A stretch of 64,000 nucleotides of DNA, taken from Phlebopus portentosus (Eukaryota; Basidiomycota; Agaricomycetes; Boletales; Boletinellaceae). The number at the start of each line of letters is the position of its first letter. Within the stretch, counting starts at the first letter, position 1. The stretch lies in contig JAYXKI010000004.1 of assembly GCA_037892935.1 (NCBI GenBank), positions 2,232,001 through 2,296,000 of the forward strand. Reading direction: 5' to 3'. The position numbers and the translations under genes were made by a program. This document shows, piece by piece, positions 31,816 to 43,365 of this stretch. The notes under the pieces are model-generated. The model was not told where the DNA came from and made no database searches. It was given only the letters and a program-made list of their open reading frames with translations.

Positions 31816-32457
31816 ATGGAGACATCACTGGCATTCCAGCATTGTCAGACTTGTGCCCGAGTGTACATGGTCCTTTATGAGATATACTTCACAGTATGTC
31901 ATGCTACAAGTGAAACATGTGACTGCCAAATTGAAGTCCAACGTCACACGCAAGAAGCGTTATATGCCAATCCACCAAATCCTATAATACCCAAGCAACA
32001 TGAGGAACTCATTGTTACAACTCGAACCCCTCGAGCTGCAGACCCGATAACTTGGAAGATACTAGGATGGTACAAGCCAGAGCTGCATAACTCATGTCCA
32101 GCCTCTACAGTACAAGCGAACCTTTATTTACTAAGGAATGCAAACCTGGACACCAAGCAACTACAACTGGTACTCCAATGAAGGATATGGCAATACATTC
32201 GCGATGTTAGACTCCCAGGCAAAGCATGGCTAGTTACTCGAACACAACTACATCCCCTAGCAGAACTCATACAGTTCATGGTATGCATTGGACCATACTC
32301 TACACCAACCCGACATCTCAATACCAATGTGCGAGTTGTGCTTACACCCTTTGGACCACAAGATGAACAGCAAAGAGTCACATATCGAGCTGCCTACATT
32401 ACACCAAGAGCTACAATCCCACCTGGTGATGGAATTGACGTCATAGTGGAGCACTGA
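31816..32457 (+). pseudogene. Unidentified protein with one in-frame TGA
   Basis: 213 codons to a TGA at 32455-32457, interrupted only by a TGA at 32179-32181. Both halves have protein-like composition in the same frame: METSLAFQHCQTCARVYMVL and onward before, WQYIRDVRLPGKAWLVTRTQ and onward after. The stop could be a mutated CGA or TGG. I do not recognise the family. Because GTGGAGC-rich repeats and an LTR-like segment follow, it may belong to an older mobile element. Confidence 0.4.
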
Positions 32458-32640
32458 CAGTGGAGCTTTCCATACTGGAGCAGCACCTCTATTGTCTCAG
32501 TCAGCAACCCTACAGAATTCTGTCATAGTGGAGATACATTGGAGCAAAGTGGTGCTCAGTGGAGCAGAATGACGAAGGAAGTGATGTAATAGTAGAGAGA
32601 AGTGGAGCATGGTGGAGCATGGTGGAGTAAAGTGGAGAGA
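32450..32640 (+). repeat. Interspersed GTGGAGC(A) short repeats
   Basis: GTGGAGCA or close variants recur about ten times, ending in a tight GTGGAGCATGGTGGAGCATG run near 32600-32630. The same motif occurs near 13920 on the other side of the transposon nest. Confidence 0.5.
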
Positions 32641-33005
32641 AGATGAGTAAGAAATAGGACGGAAAATAGATTATCTAAAAAGCATAAATAGCGTTAGAAG
32701 TAGCCCTCTTTTCCCCATCTTTCGATCCTCTTAACACATAGTGACAAGTGTCTTAACACACTGGTGATAGTGTCCTAACACGACTCACTGTGTGCTTTGT
32801 ACTACTACACCTCTTGGAAATCCCAATCTGCTCTTACTCTACCTTGTCTCTGAAAGTATTCCTTATCAGAACTGCAACTAGGAAGGACAGTAAGGGGACT
32901 GCGTGGTATAGCTAAACGTGGGTAGATAGATCATCTCTGCACAACATACTGCTGCTTAGGCAAAAGGATTGAAACTGGTGTAACCCCGGACCTACACCTC
33001 TAACA
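32585..33005 (+). repeat. Possible solo or decayed LTR
   Basis: Begins TGTAATAG after a purine-rich GAAGGAAGTGA and ends CTCTAACA, with an AT-rich CATAAATAG promoter-like motif near 32684. The ends resemble LTR termini (TG and CA), and the purine tract is where a 3' LTR would have one, but no second copy or target duplication was found. Confidence 0.3.
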
Positions 33006-33822
33006 ATTGCAGATCTTATAGCTTAGTAAGCATAGCTGTTCTACTCACTTCCTCATACATCCCTAAGCCAGAATATAGTTGCAAAGACCTTGCAGCACAA
33101 AATAGTCTGCTTCACCAGCACCTGGAGTCTGTCAGTTCACAGGCCTCTTATATATATCAAGCTATAGATTCAAATATGACTATGCCAGAGTCAGGTGACT
33201 ATGATGATGATATGGATGACCATGTAGTAGAGCTGCATTCTATGGTAGCCTATCTGTACAAGGAGAAGAAAATCATTGAGCTTTGACTAGAGCTCTCCAA
33301 GCAGGAGAATGCATAATAAAAGGCATAGATTGACTATTATCTCAGCCAGGCTCTTGAGAAAACAAGATGGCATTATCAAATGTTCATCTGCACCATTCTG
33401 CTTATCCTTACAATGTATTCTAACTCTTTCAATAAAAGCATGAAGAAGTGGTGAAGGCTATCAGTAATTCTACTGAGCATGTAGAACTATTGGAAAGAAT
33501 TAACCAGTTCAACTTCTCTATGAAAGTAATGCTACATTTCATACAGAGAGTAAAGTGCAAACTTGCAAAGCATGCCAGCTTGAGTTAACACTCAATTACC
33601 TCTAATCAGAACTAAATCTACTTAAAGAAAAAGCAAAGATGCTTCATGCAGAGCCTGATGCCAAGAATGCTCAGACTCAATAGCTTGAAGCCTAGAGCCA
33701 TTAAGTAAAGGAATAGAATGCTCAGCTTCTTATAAAGGCAAGTGAACTGATCTATATTCAAAGTATTTATACTTAAATACTTATTGACAATAACTAGTAT
33801 AACTGTATTACTGCCTTTTTCA

Positions 33823-34567
33823 TATGTATTGTCACTCGCGACTTCTGTAATTTTTATCACACAGAATACCTTAAAATATAAAAATCACCATATCTCACTC
33901 AATTATTGACCGTTCTGCATGATCTAAGTTGCTAAATCCATAGTTTTAATATATGTTTCAAACTCCAACAAGGATGAAGAGAAATGAGTAAAGAATAAGT
34001 GAGATATGTCATAAAAGATCAATTTTAGACACTTCCTTCATGTGCATTTTTTTCTGCCCTTAGACTGGGTGCTACAACAATCTAGACTGTACCAGAGTAG
34101 TGCTATTAGCATAATATGAATTTACAGATATCATATTACCTAAGAATAAATTTATTTTGAGGTCTGGGGGCCCTTGAGAAAAGATAAGTTTGAGCTCAGC
34201 TCAGACATGTATTAAACCAGCAGATACAACACAGAATAGAGCTCAGAGTCAGTCTGTAAATTTACAATAAACTATTATATCATTTTAGACTTGCCTGTAG
34301 GACTGTAGAAGCAGGGATGAGGGCAGGAGAAACTGTACATGAAAGATGTATCTAAAATCAGCCTTTTGTGACATATCTCACTTATTATTTGCTCATTTCT
34401 ATTTATCATTGTTGGAGTTTGAAACTGATCTTAAAACTATGAATTTAGCAACTTAGATCATGCAAAATGGTCAAGAATTGAGTGAGATATGGTGATTTTT
34501 ATATTATGAGATGTTCTGTGTGACAAAAATCACAGAAGTCATGAGTGACAATACATATGAAAAAGGC
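33823..34567. mobile_element. Foldback element 1 (diverged inverted repeat)
   Basis: The outer arms, starting GCCTTTTTCATATGTAT at 33823 and its complement ending at 34567, pair for roughly 300 bp each with mismatches and small gaps, leaving a loop near 34130-34260. It has no coding capacity. It shares blocks with foldback 2 (GTGAGATATG and TGTGCATTTTTTTCTG). Confidence 0.7.
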
Positions 34568-34732
34568 TGTTGTAACTCAAACAACCTTGAAGCTCTTAAG
34601 GATGAGATTAGAGACTTACAGATTAATCTCCATAAGGCTAAGAAAGAGAAGGCAGCTTATACTGCTAGACTAAACTTATATATTTAGCATACTCTTGAAA
34701 TAGACACTTTATTAACTAACTAACCTTACAGC

Positions 34733-35822
34733 TTACAGCTAGTTGCAAAATTGTTGGCAATCATGTGATTTCATCACTTTTCATGTCATAAGAGCCTCAA
34801 AACACAAATAAAATCATATCTCACCCAAAACTCAATGGTTTCACATTATCTAAGTTGCTAAATTTATCTTTTCAAAAGGAATTTCATTTAGAAACAAAGA
34901 TTGAGAGAATAGGTAAACATTTGACCCCAAAATGGTGAAAATATCATTTTTTGCCTCTTCCTTGCATGTGCATTTTTTTCTGTGCTCCATGCTGGTTCAG
35001 CATCTCCCCAAAGCTGTCCAGAATGATAATATGATTATAATATAAATTTAAAGACTGAGCTTGAGTTGAATTGTGCACCAGAATGTACTGCTTTGAGGCA
35101 TGCCTGAATTACTCAAAACTTATCATTTACCCCTAGCCTCCCAAGCTCCAGGAAAAATTCTTACAGGCCAGATTGATGCATAAAAATTCATTTTGGATAC
35201 AATAGACTAGGTTTGTGTGCTAGCTAGGGCCTCAGCATCCACTGGTGAGCTGGGAAGATACTATCTAGAATAGTGCATACAACTAGAACCTTATGCTCAG
35301 CCCAGCTCACCAGTGGATGCTGAGGCCCTAGCTAGCACACAAACCTAGTCTATTGTATCCAAAATGAATTTTTATGCATCAATCTAGCCTGTAAGAATTT
35401 TTCCTGGAGCTTGGGAGGCTAGGGGTAAATGATAAGTTTTGAGTAATTCAGGCATGCCTCAAAGCAGTACATTCTGGTGCACAATTCAACTCAAGCTCAG
35501 TCTTTAAATTTATATTATAATCATATTATCATTCTGGACAGCTTTGGGGAGATGCTGAACCAGCATGGAGCACAGAAAAAAATGCACATGCAAGGAAGAG
35601 GCAAAAAATGATATTTTCACCATTTTGGGGTCAAATGTTTACCTATTCTCTCAATCTTTGTTTCTAAATGAAATTCCTTTCGAAAAGATGAATTTAGCAA
35701 CTTAGATAATGTGAAACCGTTAAGTTTTGGGTGAGATATGATTTTATTTGTGTTTTGAGGCTCTTATGACATGAAAAGTGACGAAATCACATGATTGCCA
35801 ACAATTTTGCAACTAGCTGTAA
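34733..35822. mobile_element. Foldback element 2: 522-bp near-perfect inverted repeat
   Basis: Arm 34733-35254 is the reverse complement of 35301-35822 with only a few mismatches (for example near 34865 against 35690), around a 46-bp spacer. The ends are TTACAGCTAGTTGC and its complement. No open frame. Transcription through it would give a long hairpin RNA. Arms this similar imply a recent insertion or ongoing arm conversion. Confidence 0.85.
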
Positions 35823-36076
35823 TGGCACACAGGCTATACTTGCTGACTTCTAAATAAAATACCCATCTCTTGAGAAAGAATCAGGCAAGTAATAAAAAGA
35901 GATACCTTGCCAATCAGATTATAGTGGTAGTATCATCGGATTTAAATGTCAAGATAAAGTTACTGAAGATCCAGGCAAAAGAGACATTAGCAAAGTTACT
36001 AGCCAATGAAATGAGCAAAGTGGCAAAGGCTGATCATAAGGCTGCTTTGGTAAGTATACTAAAATTTGAATACTAG

Positions 36077-36525
36077 CAATATTTTCTAAGATTTTGTCTA
36101 GCCTTTTCTTCATAAGGAGAGATAAGTTACTCATAGAGAAAAGTAGCATTGCTTTAATAGTTGAGGGAACTAATGTCATCAACAGCAGCTTGCACCTGAG
36201 AAGGTGTAGCTTTTCAGGGCTTGAGATGATGCTCTTGCACTCTTGTACTCTCAGCAAGTCCTTTTAGCAGTGATAGAATACAGTAGGATAGAGTTTATAA
36301 CAAAACTAGGATGATATGCTCTAGAAAGCTCTGATGAATGTGAAGCATCTCAAGGCACAAATTAATGATTAAGGCATGATTGGAGGAAAGGAGGGGGAGG
36401 GGATTTATGTGCAGCACTGTTTAATCTAAGGAAGAGAAACATGAAATATATTTGTCTGAATTTTTTATATACACTGTAAAAAAAAATAATGAACTCAAAG
36501 ATGGAAAAGATCATACATTAATTAT
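36077..36525. other. AT-rich, nothing recognised
   Basis: Short frames only; may be the 3' part of the decayed coiled-coil gene. Confidence 0.3.
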
Positions 36526-36645
36526 GTACTGAGTGGGCATTGATCACACACTGAGTATATACTGAGTATGCACTGAGTGGGCACTAATCACACACTGATT
36601 GCACACTGATTGCACACTGAGTGTGCACTGATCATACACCTTATT
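36526..36645 (+). repeat. Degenerate tandem repeat (CACTGAGT/CACTGATC units)
   Basis: About ten units of 9-13 bp built on GCACTGA or ACACTGA followed by GTGGGC, TTGC, TCAC or GTAT occur consecutively. Unit length varies, so it is a minisatellite-like expansion. Confidence 0.7.
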
Positions 36646-37418
36646 TCTTCTTTGAAGAGATTACAAAAGATACTTCAAATTTTTTTCATAGAAATGATTT
36701 AAAATTTCATGTATGAAGAAATACAAGCATATTTCCTTCAATGAAATTTCAAGCTTCTTTATGTGTTTCTCACATGGCTTTACTTGTAATCTCTTTATTT
36801 ACCAAACTGGAATCTAAATGCCTATTGTTATTTCAAATATAGTTTAGCATTTGGCCAAGGAACAAACATCAAATGTATTATGTGCCTAAATGCATTATTA
36901 AATTTCAAATTTCATTTATTGAATTTGTTCCGGGTTTAAATAACCCTGTGAAAGATTTAAAGACAGACCAATTTTCCTTTTTGACAATGGTTAGTAAGCG
37001 AATAAGGCTTACATAAGACTATTGCTTTTGTGTTCATCCATTGACCGTCGAACTACACGCGACGCGTCCAGCACAAGGGCATGCCCTTGTCTGCTATTCT
37101 CATCCCAAAAGAAACTCCAGCCCTATGCTCATACTATAGCGGGAATGCCAGCTTCGGGACCATGCATAGACTGCCGTCTGCGATGAACAGTTCAGACTTG
37201 GATCCCGTGCTTGTATATCTCTCTTTGGTCTGATTGTCCTCCAGTGGATGAAAATGAGCCTCATACGCGCGTGATAAGGCAGGGCTTTTGTTATTTACGA
37301 AAGAGGTGATCCTGGGCCCCGTCATTAAAGCCTTATAAACCTGAGAGTTTTGGATGAAACAACGATTCATTCCTCGTCATTCCCATTGCTCATAGAATCT
37401 GTTCTGATCCTTGACGGG
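36646..37418. other. AT-rich to 37000, then promoter side of copy C
   Basis: No gene. Base composition rises sharply near 37030, marking the edge of the decayed island. The first in-frame ATG (37350) is upstream of the start I chose for copy C; residues before 37419 have no counterpart in copy B. Confidence 0.4.
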
Positions 37419-38823
37419 ATGTCCACGAGCCCGACTCGCCCAAGGCTACGCGCGAATGCAAGCCCTTTACATACTGGAGAAATTGTATGGAGGGACAGAT
37501 ATACCATGCTGGAATCGCACGGATATCGCCTGCGTCAACGATACAAGCCCGAGTGGGTGCGTTCCTGGCTTGCAACAAAAAAGCCATTGTTTCTACACGA
37601 AGACTTCCACTTCCGTACCGTAAGTAGATTGTTGTACAGCGAAGTTATGCGTCACCATTCAACTCCACAGAACTGCTCCGTAATGGACGCCGTGAAAATT
37701 TCAGATGGTCGAAGAGTCGTCCTGAAGCGCGTGCGGTCCAATAGCGGAGAGCTCGACATTCATCGCTTCCTGTCGGAACCTCAAAGACTTGAACATCCTA
37801 GAAGCCACGCAGCGCCTCTGCTTGACGAGTTCGCTGATACCGAGGATCCGAACTTCACGTACATCGTTCTCCCCTTGCTGCTGTACTACTATCGGCCCGA
37901 TTTCTACTTTGTCGACGAGGTGGTAGACTTCTTCAGACAGCTATTGGAAGTAAGCTGTCACATCTGATGTTTTATTTAGTCTCTGACAGATCTCAGGGAG
38001 TTCAGTATATGCATGAAGTCGGCGTAGCACACAGGTAAGTGTGCAGAATGAAGACAATTTCGCTGCGATTGACTGGTCTTTTCACAGAGATTGTTCCATC
38101 CTGAATATCATGATGGATGCCGGGCCCCTGTACCCAAAGGGCTTTCATCCCGTGGCTTCAATTCTTGATGCGTCCGGTACCAAGCGCGCACACCGGAAGC
38201 GCCGCCGGGACGTTGGGGGTGTAAGGTACTACTTCATCGACTTCGGGATTTCGTCAAAATTCGAACCGGGAGAAGAGAGGAAAGTGATCGGTATATATGG
38301 ACAGGATGACGAGGTCCCGGAGCTGTCAATATCTGTACCATACGACCCGTTCTTGACAGATGTCTTCATCATCGGTAACTTGATTAGAAAAGAGTTCCTC
38401 GAGGTCTGTGATCTGTCTTTGCATCCAATTATGACTGAATGATATTCAGAAATACTCAAACTTGAACTTCCTGGCACCGTTAATCGAGCGAATGACAGAA
38501 CCCGACCCTAAAGATCGATGTACTTCCAGCGAGGCCCAAACGATATTCAATCGACTAATATCCGAGCAACAGCGTCTCACACTGAGATGGAGACTCAAAG
38601 AGAAAGACTCGGGCCCAGTCACACAGTTCTTCCAGGACGCCGGAACCATCTGCAGAGAATCGCTCAACATCGCGCTCGGTAAGCTCTTTATTTGGTGAAC
38701 CGGTAGCTGACAACTAACGCTTTGATGTGGTTACTTGATTCTACAGCGACAGCATCTCAAAACACAGGGCGTGCGTTGCGCAAACCCATGACGCCAGCAT
38801 CGGTGTATTTCAAGAATAAGTAG
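37419..38823 (+). CDS. Kinase-like protein, family copy C
   Basis: Exons 37419-37619, 37671-37949, 37997-38034, 38088-38403, 38450-38678 and 38747-38823 give 379 residues. First and second exons have the same lengths as copy B (201 and 279 nt). Landmarks are IVWRDRYTMLESHGYRLRQR, VVLK, HRDCSILN across intron 3, and DFGISSKF. The C-lobe is shorter, the fourth exon lacking two codons relative to A and B. The C-terminus differs: TASQNTGRALRKPMTP and onward instead of the LRRH ending. All introns have GT donors here. It is separated from copy B by the transposon nest and decayed island. Confidence 0.85.
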
Positions 38824-39398
38824 ATAAGATAGCCACTATGTCGTTGGTAACAGGTTTCTCTGGAACGCTGGACCACTTGTATCTTTGGTCAACTTGTTAT
38901 CTTTTTCCGTCGCATACAGGACAGACATGAGGTTCATTTCGAGACATCAGTACAAAGGACATATTGTACCAAGCAGGTTTGAAGATGGGGGATCGGGTTC
39001 TTGTTCAGTTTCTCTCCTTCACAGAACAAAAGGTATGCTGGATTTCAGACTCACGAATGGTTACCGTCGAGAACACTAAGCTTGTTCCAGCTAATCTTGC
39101 TTTGAGGCCTATAATTGTCGTAAAGTAGGATGCACTCTTCTAGAGAAGTGCTTTGATTGCCGAGGAGCCCATATTTACATTCAGCCTCATGAGAAAACAT
39201 TCTCCTCGAAATTAATGTATTCTGGCTTCATATGTAAACTGGACAGTCCATCTATCACTCATGACCAAGCCGCTGAAACATCACATCACTGTCAAACATG
39301 AACGAATAGACTCAGCGCAGTCGCATTTATCTCTGAAGACATGCGTAACATACACACACAAGAACCTAAGTACGCAAACAGGAAGAACGTAAAAGGAA
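38824..39398. other. Convergent spacer
   Basis: 3' flanks of copy C and of the minus-strand membrane-protein gene; no gene seen. Confidence 0.5.
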
Positions 39399-41636
39399 CT
39401 AATCGTTTAAAAGGTCCATATCCCCCTCATGACGATGATGTCGCTCAGCAGAAGTCCGTGACGAATCCGATCTGCTCCCCTCCTCAACAGTAGACAGCAG
39501 TTCTCCACGTTCAGTTCGAGATGACGCCCGGCTATGTGTGCTTCCACCAGAGCTGGAGCTGTTGCTTTTGAGACTTGCGTTGGATGAGCTACGAGCCCGC
39601 GGTCCTGTTGGTCTATGTACGCGCGACAATTTGACGGGGACTTTCCGAGAGGATGGTGCACCACTCCATGAGCTCGGAGGATGAGGAAGAAGCGAGAACT
39701 GTGCATTCTCCGGCATTGTCGGAATAGGTGCAGTAATCCCTGATGGACTACCAGGCTCGGCTGACGCTAGAATCGGTATGCTGAAAACACTCAACGTCGA
39801 CTGCCTCGCTTTGTGCCTCTCAGAGCGAGGAGAGTCGCTTGCACTGGTGCTCATCGAGTTCTTGCTGATAGGCGTTCTGGCGTCGGGCGTCCTAGCAGCT
39901 GAACTGCGTCGCGATGGTTTACCAAAAGACCTTCGCAGACTGGAGCGTTTACTGGAGTATGAATGTAAGGAGCGGAGTATCTTGTTTCCTTTCGAGAGGC
40001 GGGAAACATGACTGTTATTGCTGTTGTGGTGAGATAGCGAAGCGTTGGACGACGCTATGGCCGGACTATGTGCAAGAAGCGGTGTGTCAGGGCTGATGTC
40101 ATTCGGTTCATCGACATAAGCGACGTCTTGCTCTTCCACATGGTCTTGCTCGGACCTGGAACCGAAATGCTGTGCATAAAAGACTGCGTCTTCCATTTCG
40201 TCATGCACACTTTGAACGTCCTTCTCGTAGTTGACATGGTGCCACTCCTCCGTGAGATCGGACGAAGCAAACTCGTCGAATGTTCGGCGATGGGTCCGAA
40301 CACTTTCGACTGCCTGACTCCGAGACAACGACTCGACTCTCGAAGCTCCTACAGGCCCCACATAGACACTCTTTTGCACTGGGCTGATATTGGTATCGAT
40401 GCTGAGCGTCATCGCAAGACTGCGATTATGTCTGTGTGAACGAGATGGTGAGGAAGATGGGCGCGACGGTGGCGGAGGGAACCGAGCCATAATTGAACGA
40501 GAAGGAGTAGAAACGGAGAACTGTCCAAGAGTTAATGTACTTGGTCGCCTTATCTTTGAAGAATAGTCGGTATCATCCCGTTAAAAAAAAACTCTGGGAC
40601 TCACCGAAGGCAGGAAATGAGCCGAACCGTCTGCTGCACCCCCAACATCTCGCTCCTCCATCTCTTCCGCAGCCTTCTCTTTGTCTTCATTTTGTATGAA
40701 ACTCGGCGCGCTGCTCCCGGGACTTAAGTAACCTCTGCCTCCCACCCATCGCGAAAGACGAAGACGTCGTAGGCCGGTATAGCGAGAGCTTCGGTTTCTC
40801 TGGCGCTTGCAACACATGAAGAGGAAAGCTGCGAGAAAGGAAACCAAGACAAGACCGACAGCGATTCCCGCAGCTGCGCCTCTGAAATCATCAAATCAAT
40901 CAGTTCAGAATCTACACCTAATGAATGATGTACCCACTTGCTCAGAGAAACGTCTGAAGAGTTTTTGTCTGACCCGGAAGTCGCCGTCATGGTCATGGTC
41001 ATGGTCATAGTGAGTGTACTCGTCATAGTGATAACCGAAGGGGCGGGACTGGCTAGTCTGTTTGGAAACGCTGAACCAAAGTTCAACTTTGGTATGTTCA
41101 ATATTGGGTGAAGGCGACTCACCGGGAGGAAGAGGACTTGGCATTGCCGGAGGAAACGGATTGAGTTGGCCGGGCATGATTTCGACACTATCAATACTGA
41201 TTCTTCCTTTGCCGACCTGCTGTATAGACACTGCGTGCTGTACTGTCCAGTCTAAGTCGTCCTGATGCCACACCATCTCTACCTGAAGCTCGGGCGACCT
41301 AAGATCAACGATCTTCGAGTCCCAGTCGCAAGTGATGTTCATTTGACCGCCCTGCGGCGTTTTTGCTGAGTATAGAGAAATACTGGTTCCTTGGAAGATA
41401 AGAGTGGCAGTCGCATTTGGTGATTTTGTCCAGAGCGCCGTTCCGTTGTAGTAGCCGCTTGCATCAGCCAAAGGATCATTTGCTAGCTGGTGCCTAAGAC
41501 TCTAGATGAGTGCTACTGAGACAGAAAGAATAAGAAGAAAGAAGACGCACCAGCCTGCCGCATGTCTGGTCATATTCGCTTCCTTTGGGGTGGAGAAGAT
41601 CCATTCCGGAGCAGAGTCGTCGACCGTAAGAGCCAT
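39399..41636 (-). CDS. Single-pass membrane protein with N-terminal beta-sandwich-like domain
   Basis: Exons 41551-41636, 41123-41493, 40938-41070, 40605-40881 and 39399-40520 give 662 residues. The N-terminus MALTVDDSAPEWIF and the block YYNGTALWTKSPNATATLIF through ISIDSVEIM resemble the extracellular domain common in Agaricomycete membrane proteins of unknown function, which usually lack a cleaved signal. A Thr/Met repeat (TLTMTMTMTMTATSG, from an ATGACC microsatellite) precedes a TM helix at about 198-221 (GAAAGIAVGLVLVSFLAAFL) followed by CCKRQR. The last 400 residues are cytosolic, Ser/Arg/Pro-rich and probably disordered. It may act as a surface sensor or cell-wall anchor, but this is inference. 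Confidence 0.75.
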
Positions 41637-43365
41637 GTATGGTAAAAAAGAATGAAACAAGTGGAGACAGTGGAGCGTCGCAGAAAAAAGAAGCCGCCGG
41701 AAAGAGAGTAGGTCGCTTGAAGCGGAGGAGCGTCTCAAACGTTCATCGGAGGGGTGAGGCGACCAAAGGAAACATGCAATAGTATGCCAAAGCCTTCAAG
41801 TGCGTGCTAGATGGCCCCCTGCGACTGGATCAGAGGCGGTGAAGGCGGGAGATGATAGCGATCGCGAGGAGAGGCGGCGCATCTGCCAAATGGTACCAAA
41901 CTGGAAGAGTAGTAATGTCGGTCAGCAGACGAAGATATTATTACTGGAGAGAACAGTTCGTACACCATGAGACTTTGACGCCGAGCGACGAATCGTAAGC
42001 CGAAGAAGGTTCCCAGTATCAATGCTTTGAATGATTACGGGAAGTAAACGACCAGAGAAGTGCATGCTATGATTGGATGCTGATACAATCTTGATGAATG
42101 AATGTGAAAAGTCCATGCATCTGGTCAGCGGTGAGATAGGAACGGCCTCCCATCGTCGCAACTGGGCTATGACCGTCCGCTTTAGGGTAAGAGCTTTGTA
42201 TTTGCAACCCGAACTGGATCAGCGCTGTTGATCCTCAACATGCTTCAATGATCCAGTGTATATGTCCGGCCACTTGACGTTCTTCCGCCATCGAAGGATC
42301 ATCGTACATATGAAGGCTATGGGACCTTTGCCCCTCTCACGGTCACGGACGTCAACAACAAACAGTGAAATATCGACATGGCATCACACAATCATGTTCC
42401 GTCGTGGGCGCTGCCTCAAAGCGTACTTTTGCAGACCACTTATACTCAAACTGCTACTTCGTTCCCTACTAGTCCTCCATCGAGACAACACGCACGCGAG
42501 GAACGCTTCCAAATCCCTGGCGACGATAACCGCGTGGCAACGTCCATGGGAATATATAATATCTTTGTTCCGATCTGTCTTCGCTGTCGTCGTCATGGAC
42601 AATCCACATTTGATATGTGTATCTCGGGACACCAAAAGACCGAAGAAAAAAATGTCGGGAAAGGCGCCAATCACTGTAAGGACCAATAGGAGCCTTTTCC
42701 ACGTTTGCGTTCGTCCCTCGCGTGGAGGCCGACTTCGGCAATCTAGGAACAGAAGACGACACTTTCAAGAGTCAAGACACTCTGATCAAGGAATTGCGGT
42801 AAAAACTCACCTCCCGTTCACTCGATTTCATACTTCCTGGGTTGTTTGTTTGAGATGGCGAATCCGAGAATGTCACTGTGCCGATAGTTGCGAAAATTTC
42901 CTAGTCCTTCACTCATCGTTAACAGGGTATTCTTGCAACTATGCAGGAAACCTTAGGTCAGCGGCTGATCCGTACGAAGTTGCGCAACCTACGGCAACTG
43001 TAAGCCTTCCGATGATAGCACAGAGAACGAATGCACGCAGCCACGAGTGACCCATGGAGTAGAAGATAATGTGCTACGCAGGACCCTCTCACTAAAACTT
43101 CTCCGACAAGGTTGCGGAATACACGTTATAGAACAGTAATGTCGAATCCAGTTACGTACTATTGCGACCCGGCATCTTCCGACATACAAAGCATCAACGT
43201 CACGCTCTCCCATAAGTTTCTACACTCGCGCTTCACTAAATGCAATTGTCATCTCTTATGTATCCTACATTTTCAAGCTGCTACATCAAACGCATGGAAT
43301 GCAAACTAACCAAGCGAGCACAGAAAGAAGAGGTCCCCAAAAAAACAATCATAACACTACGCATC
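41637..43365. other. 1.7 kb without a confident gene
   Basis: A forward frame at 42256-43050 (264 codons, very Arg/Ser/His-rich) and overlapping reverse frames near 42384-43213 are open. The reverse strand gives hydrophobic text near a possible start (MGHSWLRAFVLCAIIGR, from about 43050) and splice-like signals near 42800, but I could not build a convincing model on either strand. Confidence 0.3.

Larger units (their letters stand above)
33006..36076 (+). pseudogene. Decayed coiled-coil gene split by two foldback elements
   Basis: Protein-like stretches survive between elements: SLLHQHLESVSSQASYIYQA (about 33095), a stretch ending LNLLKEKAKMLHAEPDAKNA with continuation NAQLLIKASE (to about 33740), NNLEALKDEIRDLQINLHKA (about 34580-34690) and YLANQIIVVVSSDLNVKIKL to 36076. 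They are Leu/Lys/Glu/Gln-rich, like a long coiled coil. Many stops are TAA or TAG in places where the heptad-like pattern suggests Gln, plus one TGA where Arg is plausible. No catalytic motif is recognised. The two inverted-repeat elements at 33823-34567 and 34733-35822 sit inside it. Confidence 0.4.

Noticed and set aside
32585..33005. Complete LTR element starting here
   Set aside because: No second LTR, no target duplication and no pol motifs found; kept only as a low-confidence LTR-like segment.
33600..33760. Alternative genetic code (TAA/TAG as Gln)
   Set aside because: Neighbouring host genes use TAA and TAG as normal stops, and C to T decay explains the pattern more simply.
42256..43050. 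264-codon forward open frame
   Set aside because: Composition is dominated by Arg, Ser and His without domain resemblance, and competing reverse frames overlap it; no splice or promoter support.
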